A DNA stretch of 64,000 bases from positions 602,863 to 666,862 of the forward strand of contig MZZL01000390.1 in NCBI GenBank assembly GCA_002749535.1, in the 5' to 3' direction. Numbering within the stretch: the first letter of the stretch is position 1; every line of letters starts with the position of its first letter. Shown here piece by piece: positions 10,092 through 21,599 of the stretch. The stretch comes from Apophysomyces variabilis. Lineage: Eukaryota; Mucoromycota; Mucoromycetes; Mucorales; Mucoraceae. The position numbers and the translations under genes are program-made. Under the pieces are notes generated by a model, which had not been told where the DNA came from, made no database searches, and saw only the letters and a program-made list of their open reading frames with translations.

Positions 10092-13000
10092 CTAAGAGGT
10101 TGAATGTAGTTTCAGGTTAAAAATGAAATGGTAAGTATCTTTTCGTGGATCACACATCACACCAAATATGAGAGGAACTTCTGCCTTGTGGCCATTGTTG
10201 AGACAACGAATATTATGCCCTCGAATAACCTGCTCGAGTTGGCCCTAAGATAGATTTTTGCACAAATGAGCTTATCTTTCCCAAGCTATGACCATTATCT
10301 TATGCTTACCGTCTCCACATGGCGAATCTCGATAAAAGAATGATCAAATGCAATAACGTAGGGGTAAACAAAAGCAAAGTGCTCAGGATGTCCTTCCCAC
10401 TCAATCAAAAAGTTGGGATAGACCCGATTTCCCTTGCCATTGATATAGAATCCATATTCTAAAAATAGCCCCATTCATGAGATCCCCCGATTCCACGTCT
10501 TCATTCATGAACCTTACCATCATAGCAGACAAAGTAACAATCTCGCGAAGGCACGCTAAACAGTGCAATGCGTTTTATTGAAGGACGAAGATGAAGCCCA
10601 GCTTCTTCCTTTTCCCGGTCAGTCACAAATTTGAGCTGCTTATCGTCAGGATTCAACATATCTATAGGAAATTTAAGAAAAAAGGCAAAGAAATCGTTAG
10701 GATATCGGCCAATGAGGAGATATCAGTCTCTTACCTTGAGGTTTATCTGTTCGCATGTCCACAACTATAATACCACGTGGACCAGTGATTAGCATATTTC
10801 TTGAAGAGAGCTCAACAGCCCAGGCTTCACTAGGTATGTAGCAATCTTTGAAACGTTTCAAATGCAGATCTGAAGGAGATGGAGCTCGCACAAGTCTTTC
10901 CAAAAGACCTTGTTTCCGGTTGAATTCCATCGGTTTCGCAGGTTCAAATGCCGTGATCGTGGATTGCAATGTCGAGACACGTGGGACACAAACAAGCGTG
11001 CGATGTAAACATTGACCCACATGGAAAAAGGGAACATGGCTCTGGACTTTTCGACCAGGAACCTGGTCTTCGGGCTTGCTATTCACCACATCCAGACCAT
11101 ATTCCCACAAAACCTTATCGGCTAATACGAGCAGCAGTTCCGCCGCTTCCAAAACTTGCACCTGAGTCACCCGATCAAGCGAAAGAACCTTATGGGGCGT
11201 TCGGGTACCTGTGGTATGGCCAACATACACACCGTTATCGGTTGCTAACAGATACTGCTGTCCACCATCTAATCAATTGTCGTGGACAGATGAGTATTCC
11301 TTTATATGCCCATTATCGAGAATATACACTTACTAAAGGTGATCATATGGTTGATTTTCGTATCAACATAGAATTCCCGCTCTCGGACGGCCGGACAGAG
11401 ATCAAAGATAGGTTGTCGTTTATCTCTCTCCACTTGCAGCTTGTGTATCTTGTCAAACCATGGTTTACGAGTAGCAATGGATGGAGCATACAGTGTTACA
11501 TTGCCAGACCCTTTTCTTCCCAAATGCTGAAAGGAGATGGGATACCCCGTTTTGGACGACAAAATGACAGAACCACCGCTCATCAGTGAATGCATGGATG
11601 TGTCTGTAGAACGCTTCGCATGCCCATTTGCGCTCCCGTTACTACTCTGACCATTCAGCTTATTGGGAAGAATTGAACTTGACCGACGAACACGAGTCAT
11701 ATCTGGAATGGTGACCGACAATAGTTCGATAGGTATTGGCTAAGCACAAAAGATAAGTCAGCATGGATTCAGTTGGATTTCAAGACAAACCGTACACGTT
11801 TCTGGATAATGTAATGTTCTATGGCATTAATCATCTTTACTTTTGCCACCACGAGGTAATGATCGAATAATATCACTTGGTATTCTGTGGAGTCTAAATT
11901 AGGGCTCTTTCGAAGTGTGCCTTGCTTGTAGATATATCGAGCTTCGTCTAACAAATGCAGATCCTAAAAGGACCGGTTAACTATTTGCCAGCTGCCATTA
12001 ATCCTCTTTGGCTTCATACCATCTCATCTGTTTTGTGCTTGAAAGACAAGTGACGATGTATTCGCTCCAGATCAAAACGGTTTTTCGCTTTACCAGCCTC
12101 AGCATTTACTCGTTCCAAGAATCGCTTGATGACATCAACTGCTTCCGGAATTTTGACATGATCAGCATGGTCTTCTGGAGTATGTTTCAATATCTCGTTT
12201 AGAAGTAGAGAATATCGTCCTAGACGGGTTGTTGGTTTCGTCAAGTAACCGTTCAATTCCAGCTTGAGTGAACTAGGATGTCTCTCCGTTGACTATTTTT
12301 GACATCAGCCGAGCGATCGGAAATGGAAAGGAAAAAGAAAACACACGGAAGGGAAACTTACTTCTGCAAACGCGTCAAAGTCCTTATTAATGTACTTTTC
12401 ATATTCAAGTTCGTATTTCGCTTCATGTTGTCTGGCGCCATACTGGATGTAGGGCTCGAAGCGCTGAACAAATTCCAACATGATATCCCCAATTTGCGAA
12501 ACAATAGGGTTTTCCTTTTGACGGGCTTTTAATGCCGCAACAAGTTGCGAGTTGATGGCATGGATGGACATGACATTGCAAAACACCTTTTGAATAAATG
12601 TTTCCCGTCGAGCAACTGGAATAACTTCTGAATTCCGTAAAGGTTCGATCCACATCTTTTCGTAGTATATCAATGTAGGAATGAGTTTAGGCCACAAACC
12701 CGTTTTCTCCCTTTGTTTACCGTGTTTAAATACTCCAAATCTTTGACGAAATCATCTTCAGTATAAATCAATTCGAAGATCGTCTCCTGCCTTTTTCGTT
12801 CTTGATGTGAAACAGAGGCTAATACATCTTTGGGTGTCACGTCCGCCCATAGTTCGTGTGTTTGCTGTCGAAGATTTGCACTGCTGCTAGATCTGGCCAG
12901 TTCACTCCCCGCAAATTCGACTCGTTTTGGCTAATTAGAAAATCCAATAAAGATGAACATCTGCCCTTTGCAGCAAAGTATTGAACAAAAATGGCTCGGG

Positions 13001-14243
13001 AACTCACCTGGCGCAACCGTTTAGGGCATGTGTAACTATAACAAGGCTTTTTAGCATGGCAAGCAGGTGAGTAACAATGAGTCAATTCTGTGAATACGCC
13101 GTTAGGTAAACTATCGTCAGATGTATCAATGTCATGGTGGGATGTGGTTACAGAAGCATTTTCCATGAAAAAGTCGCTAACGCTACTGCTACTGGTTGTC
13201 ATTGTGCCAGGCGACATCATGGGGCTTTCGTTCACACAGTGCATCGCGCGATCATCGAATTGATAAATTTCGGTACACGAATCGATCAACCGACTTTCGT
13301 AATTGACGTCGTGAAAAAGTCGTTGTACACCCAATGCTCTTCCAAGGCGGAGTGCCTGAAGTCGATCGGTAGTGCGAGCAATTTGGGTAATCTTATCCTG
13401 CAATGTTGCACATTCAATAACTCTTTTTTTGCTTCGTTTTTCCTCTTTCCATTTTCTTTACGTGCACACAAAGAAAAAAAAATAAGAGAATGGGAATCTT
13501 ACCACTGCCTCCTGACCGTCAAATGCATTTTTGTACTCGATGCCGTTTTTTACACGGTCCCCTAAAACGATGCGTTGTTTTAATTCAGCAGCTACTCGAG
13601 ATAAAAGTGCTGGATAAATAGAGAGGATGGTAGAGGAAGAAGAGGAGGGTCGTGATGATGATTTGGTTGTTGCGTTTTGTGTCATTCGTGTGTTGGAAGA
13701 AGGATGGCTACCGTAAGCAAAACTACGTGATCGTTGGGCCAGAATTTCATCCACTAAGGGTTTGTCTTGGCGTTCTATCAAAAGAGGGTCGGCATTTTGG
13801 ATGAGGTTGTTTCACTTCTTTTTTAATCTCATTTTCTGAATATTTTTTTCTGATTTTGTTTTACCTGAAAGATGTTGTATTCCAGGGGAGTCGTAAGAAG
13901 ATGATATATTTATCGTATGTTGAGTTGAGTGTGTTGTGTCGATAATGGGGTGAGTATTTCGTTCTGTTTGACGATGGTGTGGAGAAGAAGAAGCTGCGGT
14001 TGAGGGGCTTCTAAGAAGGATTTTTTCCCATCGGTTTGGTTGTGTTCGTGTTGAGGATGGCGATAACCGTCGACTGATATTTAGCGGAGAATAAGAGCCG
14101 CTTATCCATTTTTGAGAGGTATTTCGGTGAAGTTGTGAAGAGAGAGCAGAATCGACGTAGGCATGACGTTCGGAGGCAGTGTAGCTCAAGTCATGACCAT
14201 GCTGAGGAGGGCATGGTGGAGGAAGGTCTTGACGAATAGTCAT
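10092..14243 (-). CDS. Rho1 guanine nucleotide exchange factor, DEP-DH-PH-CNH (Rom2/Rgf-type)
   Basis: Large multi-exon gene starting at ATG 14243 (exon 1 14243-13865, exon 2 13774-13503). Order of parts: a Ser/Pro/His-rich N-terminus; a DEP domain across exons 2-3 (LLSRVAAELKQRI, EYKNAFDGQEAV, RALGVQRLFHDVNYESRL); a Ser/Thr-rich linker; and a DH domain opening ERKRQETIFELIYTEDDF (about 12810). The conserved last DH helix is LELNGYLTKPTTRLGRYSLL (about 12270). Then come a PH domain (YIYKQGTLRKS to KPWFDKIHKLQ) and a citron-homology domain (VYVGH, VTQVQVLEAAELLLVLAD, GIIVVDM, IRGHNIRCL). The last exon ends at 10092. In yeast, Rom1/Rom2 activate Rho1 at growth sites and so glucan synthase and the cell-integrity MAP kinase pathway. 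The domain order is diagnostic; the wall role is by homology. Confidence 0.9.
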
Positions 14244-15281
14244 AATCTCGTTTTAACCACTTCTGTCAGCAGCACCTGGCTGAGGTGAGGGTGTGGTTTA
14301 AAAGAGAAAGAGAAGAGAAAGGGAAAAAAGAGAGAGAGAGAGAGTTTTACCAGCCACGGAGTGAGAGGGGAGGGGAAGAAGAGAATAGAACCCAAGCACA
14401 AAAAGGTAAGCTGACTCCAAATTGGGGAACGTACCGAGCTCAGCACTCCGAAACCCATCACCCACTATCTCTCACCCCTTCCTTGTCCTACCGCTATCCA
14501 AAGAATGCAATTTAAAAATCGTAAACTTTGATCAGCATAAATAAGCTTATTATACTGTTGAATAGCCTTTGGTGTTCCGATTGCATGTCTCCCTCTTTCT
14601 GCCTTTCTTAACGTTATTATCATTTACACACGTCGGATATGTGCCCTAAACCATCTTGCGCCACTCGTACCCCGAAATGGCTTAGCCCTGTTTTCTATCC
14701 ACGCTGCCCTCTCTCTCTCTGTATTACTTTGATCGCTCCCCTACACTACAAGAGAAAAAAAAATCTATTACCAAGCTAAGCCGAAGAATAGTCGTATTTT
14801 AAATTGACTCAAGCTTTTGTTTCCGAGTAGGAAATCTATGCCTCAGTTCAGCACTTTACTGTTCGTTCCATCCTATACAAAAACTTGTAATTCTCCTTGT
14901 CCTCTTTGTCTCCCCCTGCTTTTCTTACTTCCACTTCCCGAGGGGTACCCCAAATGCCTTGACCTGTTTACCCACAGCAGTTACGCATTTGGGAAAATGA
15001 TCGGCATAATTGCATCAGAATCCAACTCACTCCACTCAGTTCCATGTACAATGATACTTGGTCAAAATAACAGAAAAAGAACATCAGGAACATTTGTACA
15101 TATAAAAAGAAACTCACTATTATCATCCTTTCCTTTTTTTTATATCTTTTCCGCGATTATGAAGAGGGTCGATCGCAGTTGTTTTATTGTCAGCAACAAA
15201 ATTAACTTTTTCGCTTAGCGTCCAAACCATAGAATCAACTAAAGTTTGCTGGATACTGTTTGATCATCTTTTTTTTTTGAT
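14244..15281. other. Intergenic: RhoGEF 5' and eL19 3' flanks
   Basis: About 1 kb with GA/CT-rich tracts around 14310-14345 and 14710-14725, consistent with the promoter of the minus-strand RhoGEF gene and, at the low-coordinate side of eL19, its 3' untranslated region. ORFs here have no recognisable features. Confidence 0.45.
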
Positions 15282-16102
15282 TTACTGCTCGGAAGCCTTC
15301 TTCTCCTCAGCACGCTGCTTGCGACGCTCACGCATGGCCTTGTTCTTGGCACGGAGAGCATCAGCTTGCTCGTTAAGAGTCTTGAGTCTGAGCTTCTCAG
15401 CCTTGGCCTTGTGGATGTATTCCATCAAGACACGCTTGTTCTTGAAACCGTTACCCTTGGACTTCAAGTAGAGGGTGTGGTACAAGTGCTTGTCGATCTT
15501 GCCAGCCTCTCTGTACTTACGGAGAAGGCGACGGAGAACACGCATGCGACGCATCCAGAGGACCTGGCGGGACATACGGGCGTCGGCAGTACCCTTTCTC
15601 TTACCATGACCCATGTGGCGACCAAGACGCTTGGCAGCGTTGCGCTCACGGACACGGAAACGGGAGTGGCTGATCTCGGGCTTGCGGATGATCAAACCGT
15701 CCTTAACGAGCTTGCGGACGTTAGCACCTTTAAAAAAAAAGAAAATAGATAAGCCACACTATGGTATCATCTTTGTAAAAACTTACGGGAGTTGGCGTTG
15801 GAGATCTCGTTGACCTCATTGGGGTCGAGCCAGATCTTGCGCTCACCACACTTGAGGACGGAGGCGGCCAGACGTTTTTGGATGCTCAGGTTGACCCTAA
15901 AAGCAAACGATGCCATGTCAGTTACTTTTTCTAGTTCTCCTTTTTTTTCCAATAGTCATTGGTCGATCGAGTCCCATCCATTTCTCCCTGACAACTTTTC
16001 CACGCGTGTGAACAAATATAAACTTGTCCAGATAACTTCTTCAATTGCGTGTGACAAGAAAAAAACGGTAATGGGTCGTCTAGGGGAGTTCCCAACTTAC
16101 AT
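15282..16102 (-). CDS. RPL19: 60S ribosomal protein eL19
   Basis: Three coding exons: 16102-16101 (only the A and T of the start codon), 15896-15787 and 15727-15282, giving 185 residues. Eukaryotic eL19 throughout: [76 protein letters not shown] and the long C-terminal basic helix ending EEKKASEQ. It is a component of the large cytosolic ribosomal subunit near the exit tunnel and contacts the small subunit in bridge eB12. The start is interrupted by a 204-nt intron (donor GTAAGTTGGG, acceptor TTTTAG), so the initiation codon is assembled as AT|G, a layout known from fungal ribosomal protein genes. The second intron is 59 nt. Confidence 0.95.
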
Positions 16103-16620
16103 GGTGAAAGTTTCTAGAGCACAAAGTCCAGATGAAAAAAGAGGGGGATCTCACTGTTTGCCCCCAATGCCCAATAAAATAAAAATTTTGTAAACGTCAC
16201 AGAAAGCAAGCCACCCAAAAATTGAACCGGTTTCAAGGTCCGCAAGAAGCACTTTTACTGTATCTCCAAAAATAATGGTTTTAAAACTGCGAGGGCGATA
16301 ATGCGAGCAGGAGTCCTGCTTCTGGTAATAACATCTTATTACTGGTTTATTCAAAAGTTTTTGAAGATTTGGAAATAAAAGCTATAAAGAATATGCCAGT
16401 AATTGTTGGTGAGTATCTTCCTGTTAAAATGTGATAGAAGGCTTACCGATGGCATCATCTATAAAAGATAAACATTACTAAAATCCTAACTGGAGACATT
16501 GTCTAATACACTTACCGTAAAAATCTAAACTTCCCCGAGGGGAAGACCCGCGTTCGATTCGGGGATGTTGTTAGGGGCCGGGAACGAGAGAACCGTTGTG
16601 GTCATCTTTCCCCAACCCAG
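16103..16620. other. eL19 upstream region
   Basis: 5' flank of the ribosomal protein gene, beginning with its short leader. Around 16505-16575 is a sequence with a TTCGATT loop and a CTTCCCC/GGGGAAG hairpin that superficially resembles the distal half of a class II tRNA, but no complete cloverleaf can be folded. No other feature is seen. Confidence 0.4.
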
Positions 16621-16926
16621 ATGGACAGCGCGATCGAGAAAATGTTTTTGCAAGCATTGATATCTCTCTGCCATAACACTCCACAGTGTTTACAAACTAA
16701 TATTCCATGGCGAGAGATACCGTTTGCAGTCGTAATCTTCTTCATAACTTTTTTGTTGCAATTGTGGAACACCTATAAACGCTTCATATTAATCGATGAT
16801 TTGTTTGTTCGATCCATGTATCGTACCTGCGAAGTAAGGTACTCATCCATCTTGGCAGCCACCAGTTCTCCTCTTTGTTCCCTTCGCTTTATGTGCTTGC
16901 ACAACTTTCCAACTACCCCACTCTAG
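16621..16926 (+). CDS. Uncertain ORF with one membrane-like segment
   Basis: Open frame of 101 codons starting at ATG 16621. A hydrophobic stretch (AVVIFFITFLLQLW) could be a membrane segment. There is a GTAAGG donor-like site after codon RTCE at about 16837 and a CTCTAG acceptor-like site at 16925, so it could be a first exon, but splicing there leads straight to a stop. The frame overlaps the part of the sequence duplicated around the assembly gap, so the true continuation may be missing. No family recognised; it may not be a gene. Confidence 0.2.
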   Translation: MDSAIEKMFLQALISLCHNTPQCLQTNIPWREIPFAVVIFFITFLLQLWNTYKRFILIDDLFVRSMYRTCEVRYSSILAATSSPLCSLRFMCLHNFPTTPL

Positions 16927-17052
16927 TGACCCTTGAGTTTCACGCTATCTTTGTTAAACATTCCAAAAGATCAAAATCATAAGCGCATCAATGTAGACGC
17001 CGACACTTGCAAGAAATGCTTATGTTATTTCGATATAGTCATAGGGCATTTG

Positions 17053-17088
<36 letters not shown>

Positions 17089-17471
17089 NNNNNNNNNNNN
17101 NNNNNNNNNNNNNNNNNNNNNNNNNNTCGTAATCTTCTTCATAACTTTTTTGTTGCAATTGTGGAACACCTATAAACGCTTCATATTAATCGATGATTTG
17201 TTTGTTCGATCCATGTATCGTACCTGCGAAGTAAGGTACTCATCCATCTTGGCAGCCACCAGTTCTCCTCTTTGTTCCCTTCGCTTTATGTGCTTGCACA
17301 ACTTTCCAACTACCCCACTCTAGTGACCCTTGAGTTTCACGCTATCTTTGTTAAACATTCCAAAAGATCAAAATCATAAGCGCATCAATGTAGACGCCGA
17401 CACTTGCAAGAAATGCTTATGTTATTTCGATATAGTCATAGGGCATTTGAAAAAAAAAAAAAAAAAAAAAA
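16730..17471. repeat. Direct duplication around an N gap (probable assembly artefact)
   Basis: A unit of 323 bases at 16730-17052 is repeated at 17127-17449 (offset 397). Both copies end in a long A run (17053-17088 and 17450-17471). Between them lies a gap of 38 N (17089-17126) directly after the first A run. Sequence that stops at a homopolymer, is gapped and then restarts with the same flank is what a scaffolder produces when two contig ends overlap across an unresolved poly-A. The real genome probably has one copy. Confidence 0.85.
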
Positions 17472-19130
17472 GAAACAAGACGAGGTGAAGAGGGTAAGAG
17501 AAAGAGGGAGGAAGACACACACGAAAAAGAACTGATCAATAAGCGATGATTGAAAACGGAACGGCGCGACAACACGTCATTTAATGCAAAACGATTGTTG
17601 TCTTTTTGCGTCTAGCACAGAATTACATCATATCTTTATCAACTCATACCACGGGAAAACAGATTATGAGGAAGTCTTAAAACGGGAACCCTGAGGAAAC
17701 CCTTTAATAACCTTAATCGCCTTACTCACCTTTCTTCTGGCTGTATGTCAAACAGATTTTGTATTCGACAACATTGTGTTCCGCACCCAGTTCCCATGTA
17801 CCTAATAATCTGGACCCTACAGGTTAGCCAAACTTCATCCCTTGTACAAATAATGAAAGTGTATCCAAACAAGACGATACAGAAAACAACAAAGCTAAAG
17901 AAAGAGAGAAAGAAGATGTGGTATGCACTGCCTGTTGCCGACAGCACTTGTTCTAGACTATAAAAATGACCATATAAAGAGAACGACTTGATTGTTTTGT
18001 CGGGTTACTGTCGACAAGGTTGCATTTGCTTGATTTAGAAGCATGTGCGAGTGTATATGCGATAAGAACGAATTCAGCTGGACCTGACTTAATAATGACG
18101 TGCCATAATGAGCTCTTCTTTTCGGCAAAGGGTTCTTGATACTATACTTTATGGACTTTGCCGCTACAGTATGATATTTAATATTGTTTTCTGTAGCATG
18201 GAACTACCAAAATCTCTGTTAATATGCGCTCTGGATCCCGCTACATGAATAAAACAGGATCATGTGAAATGGACTGTAAATATTTCATTCTCTATTTGAC
18301 TTTTACTTCGTCCTTTTATGGAATTACGGGCACGGTCAGCGTTCCTATATACGAAACGATTCATATAATTCGTTCCACACAACGAGCAGTTAGGAATGAC
18401 ACCTCATGTAATGCGGAAGCATATATAGTGAATAATCAAAGGCTCCATTATCTTGTTTGTGAGATGATCTACAGGACATTGAGAATGAAGATCAGCACGT
18501 TGAGAACCATGGCTTCATTTAAGCAGCATGTAATCCTCCTCGTATGTGTTAATACTCAGTATTTCAAACTGTTAACGTTTATTATTATCATTGATTTTCT
18601 TTTTATTGTTAGGGTAAATTATATGTTTAATAAAGTTTAACCTTTACTTATTGTCCTTCCATACATCATACAGACATCTGGCGTTATGTATGAAACAAAT
18701 AGAATATGCTACACTATTTTTGCTGATATTTTCCCGTATCTTCAACTGGTTTAAGCATTGGGTTGTTTAGAATTATCTTCTAATTAGTGGGATGGGTATC
18801 TATGTCTTCGTGATGGAGTTACGCTTGCCCCTGAACGAGAACACGTCTTTGATTCAAAATCTCTTATTGGAATCTTCATGGCTTGATTGGATGATTTTGC
18901 AAAATTGGACTCCGAGAAACTTCAAAACAAAAATATCAAAAATAGGATATCTTTTACTATAACAAGATACAAAAGGTCGAATATATACATGACTAAATTA
19001 TGTATCTGATGGATTTCTATATTGTTGGCAGCGTGTTTTCAATGAGAAACCCTTATAAAAAGGGTCTCTGTATATAGTGCATGTGCGTGTAGATTTCTTT
19101 GGAATACCCATGAGGATATTAGATGTTTGA
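17472..19130. other. Gene-poor region
   Basis: AT-rich sequence without a recognisable gene. A plus-strand open frame at 18224-18640 (138 codons, Ile/Phe/Leu-rich C-terminal end) has no identifiable motif and ends in low-complexity AT-rich DNA; I do not call it. Nothing else is seen. Confidence 0.4.
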
Positions 19131-21521
19131 CTACAATCTGAGTTGATATATGGATTTACTAGTTTTGGTGAGATTCTTGGAGGGGTATGTGTTCTGGAAG
19201 TTCATGTGAATTGCGGATGTTGTGATAGCAAAGTCAACACAGGTCAAATGTTCGGATGAAGTGATGGCATTTGTGACAAGGCAGGTATTGTCAGGGGTGA
19301 TGAGTACGTACTGGATCAATCATACGAGCACGACTAGGCGACTGTAAATGTTGCCGCGTAGTACTGCAGACACCTGGGCTGGACAATATAGTCATCGTTG
19401 CTACTTTTCTTTCAAACCACACATTATAGTGACTCTTGATAAGTTCTGACATTTTGTAAAATATTGCTTCACCATCAGCATGGTCTTTGTTCCAGCTTTG
19501 CACGATTGATATCCAATCTATTTGGTCTTGTTGCTGATGATAGATTTTTACCATATGTCAGAAGAGATCTAATTCCTGCAGGGTATGCACAGGCACTATG
19601 GCATACTTCGATGTTTGCTTGTTTGCCAAGTACTTTGCTGTCCGTTTGACCGACACAGCTTTGCTAGTTAGGATCGCACCCGACTACATCAAAACTGCGT
19701 GACGCCGATTCAGCCGTCCCAAATCACAAGTCGTTTTCAAACGATGAATGCAGGTATCAATTTTTTTTTACAAACGGATTGGCGCATAGCTTGTTGGTTG
19801 TAAGCATGCAAGATGAGGTTCGAGGCGTCTTGCATTCTACGAGAAACACTAGTTGGCTAAACGCTAAAATCCCGCTTGCGCCCTTGTGCGTCAAGATCGG
19901 TTTGCCGCTTTCGTCTGCTCGAGCCGCTCACAGCTCCATTGGCTGTACAACGCACAAAATTAAATATCAATAACAATAAATCGCGTTGATTATTGAGTTA
20001 CCCTTTCGTGAAGATAGTGGAATTGTTGGGGAAATAGGCAGAAAAGAGTGGTAATAAGGTGTCTTTGACAAAAGTGTCTTCATTGACACTGCATGCATCG
20101 TAATAGGGACTGTATGCCGTCAGCTATCATTCTAGAAATCAAGGACGCTATTGATTAGTTTCTTTTGCTTTGTTTCAGTAGTCCACCACTCACATGCTTC
20201 TGTAGACGTCCTGATAGCGACATGCTTCGTCAGTGCCATCGCTTCGCACCCAAGACTTTAAGATTTTCCTCGGCATTGTCGTTGCTTGTTCGTGAGGCCT
20301 AAGTAATAATTGTAAATAAAAAGCATAAAACTATAGAAGGCAAATAGTTACTTGGTTGATCTTCGCACACCACATAGCGTCAGTGTCTGGTATTGCTTCC
20401 ATGTGCTTTTTTTTCCTTGCTTCTCTTGACGATAGCTTCCGGACAGCAGAATCCATTTTGTTACCGAATTGTGACGAAGGAGATATCAGACAGATGAAAA
20501 TTTAAGGCTCTAGTACAATGTTAAATCAGAGGTATATTCAGTTTTGGACAAAACGCTATTGGCATTGGACTTACAGTCTGTCAATAACAGTCATTTGCTC
20601 TGCCATTTTTGCTGGATTGTAGACCTCGGTTCGATATTCCGGGAATTTGACTATGAGATCCACGCCGTCTGCCATCCACTGGTTGACCCCCAAAAAATCA
20701 GTACAGGTCCATATGCACAGCTAGAAGGTATACACCTTTTTGACATTGGGGGGAGGAATATAATTGTCCAGTCATCCACCGACAAGGAGGAAGTATCTAT
20801 TGACAGGTTGTACAGGTTGTTTGATAGAATCGCTTGAGGCCGTATTTGATGGTTGATATGTTTCGTCGGAATCATCATCCGAGTCAATAACTGGCCGTTT
20901 GCAGGGAATTGTTGATGGCGAGTCTTGTCTCTATTAAAAATGAAGTTGAACTCAAGCTAAGGTATTCCTTGAAGTCTGCCTTGAATAGATCACTCTGATA
21001 TTTGAGATAGCTTCTAGATTGAAATAAGTGCGCGTTGTTTTTTTCAACTTCTTCCCAATAGCTATAGAGTGCACGCTCCCTGAGTATCCAATAGCAGCAA
21101 ATAAGAATTTATTTGTAATCACAATACACCATGCCGTGGCGGTAGGTCGTACAATGAACTGGAATCGATTTGCTCTTGAGCCTATCGTTGTGTAGGACAT
21201 TTTTTCCACTTGGGCATGTTTAATAACGATGCGAGTGAATTCTTCTTCCGCAGCATTCTGATCAACAATGTCCGCTGCTTTAAAACAATCGATAATGCTG
21301 AAATGTTCAACGTGAGGTTTTATATAATCGATAAATCGGGACATAGACAGGAAAAGAAAGAAAATAAACTGGTAAGGTGAGAAGACATGGAGTGCATCGG
21401 ACACAGAGTTGGCCAAAGCTTGTGCGCATTGCTTGTAGCCAGTTTTTCCATAATGCATAATAGGCGCAGCAATGCAGGTCAGAAGCAGGTAAAACACGAT
21501 GATAAAGTGCTTGACAATCAA
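19131..21521 (-). CDS. Possible degenerate or lineage-specific gene pieces, unrecognised
   Basis: Several minus-strand open pieces lie in one direction: 21521-20952 (189 codons, hydrophobic start, then IDCFKAADIVDQNAAEEEF and a stretch compatible with folded protein), 19554-19291 and 19319-19131. The last two read into one another only if a one-base shift is allowed after QSPSRARMI. I cannot connect the pieces with good splice sites, and I recognise no family. They could be a decayed mobile-element gene or chance frames. The intervening 19600-20950 has no convincing coding sequence on either strand. Confidence 0.2.
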
Positions 21522-21599
21522 CCATCATACCTTGCCTGCCAAGAAGAGTTTGTTGTAGGAATCACCCTACGCCCATGAAGCCGAGGAAATCCCCTTCTT

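Noticed and set aside
10969..11589. Plus-strand 206-codon frame opposite the RhoGEF gene
   Set aside because: Antisense to the PH/CNH exons; no recognisable motif, and it crosses real introns of the opposite gene.
16621..16926. CAAX protease (Ste24-like) N-terminus
   Set aside because: A hydrophobic stretch and a few similar residues were suggestive, but there is no HExxH motif or continuation anywhere downstream.
18224..18640. 138-codon plus-strand ORF
   Set aside because: No motif, AT-driven Ile/Phe/Asn composition, no neighbours suggesting a function.
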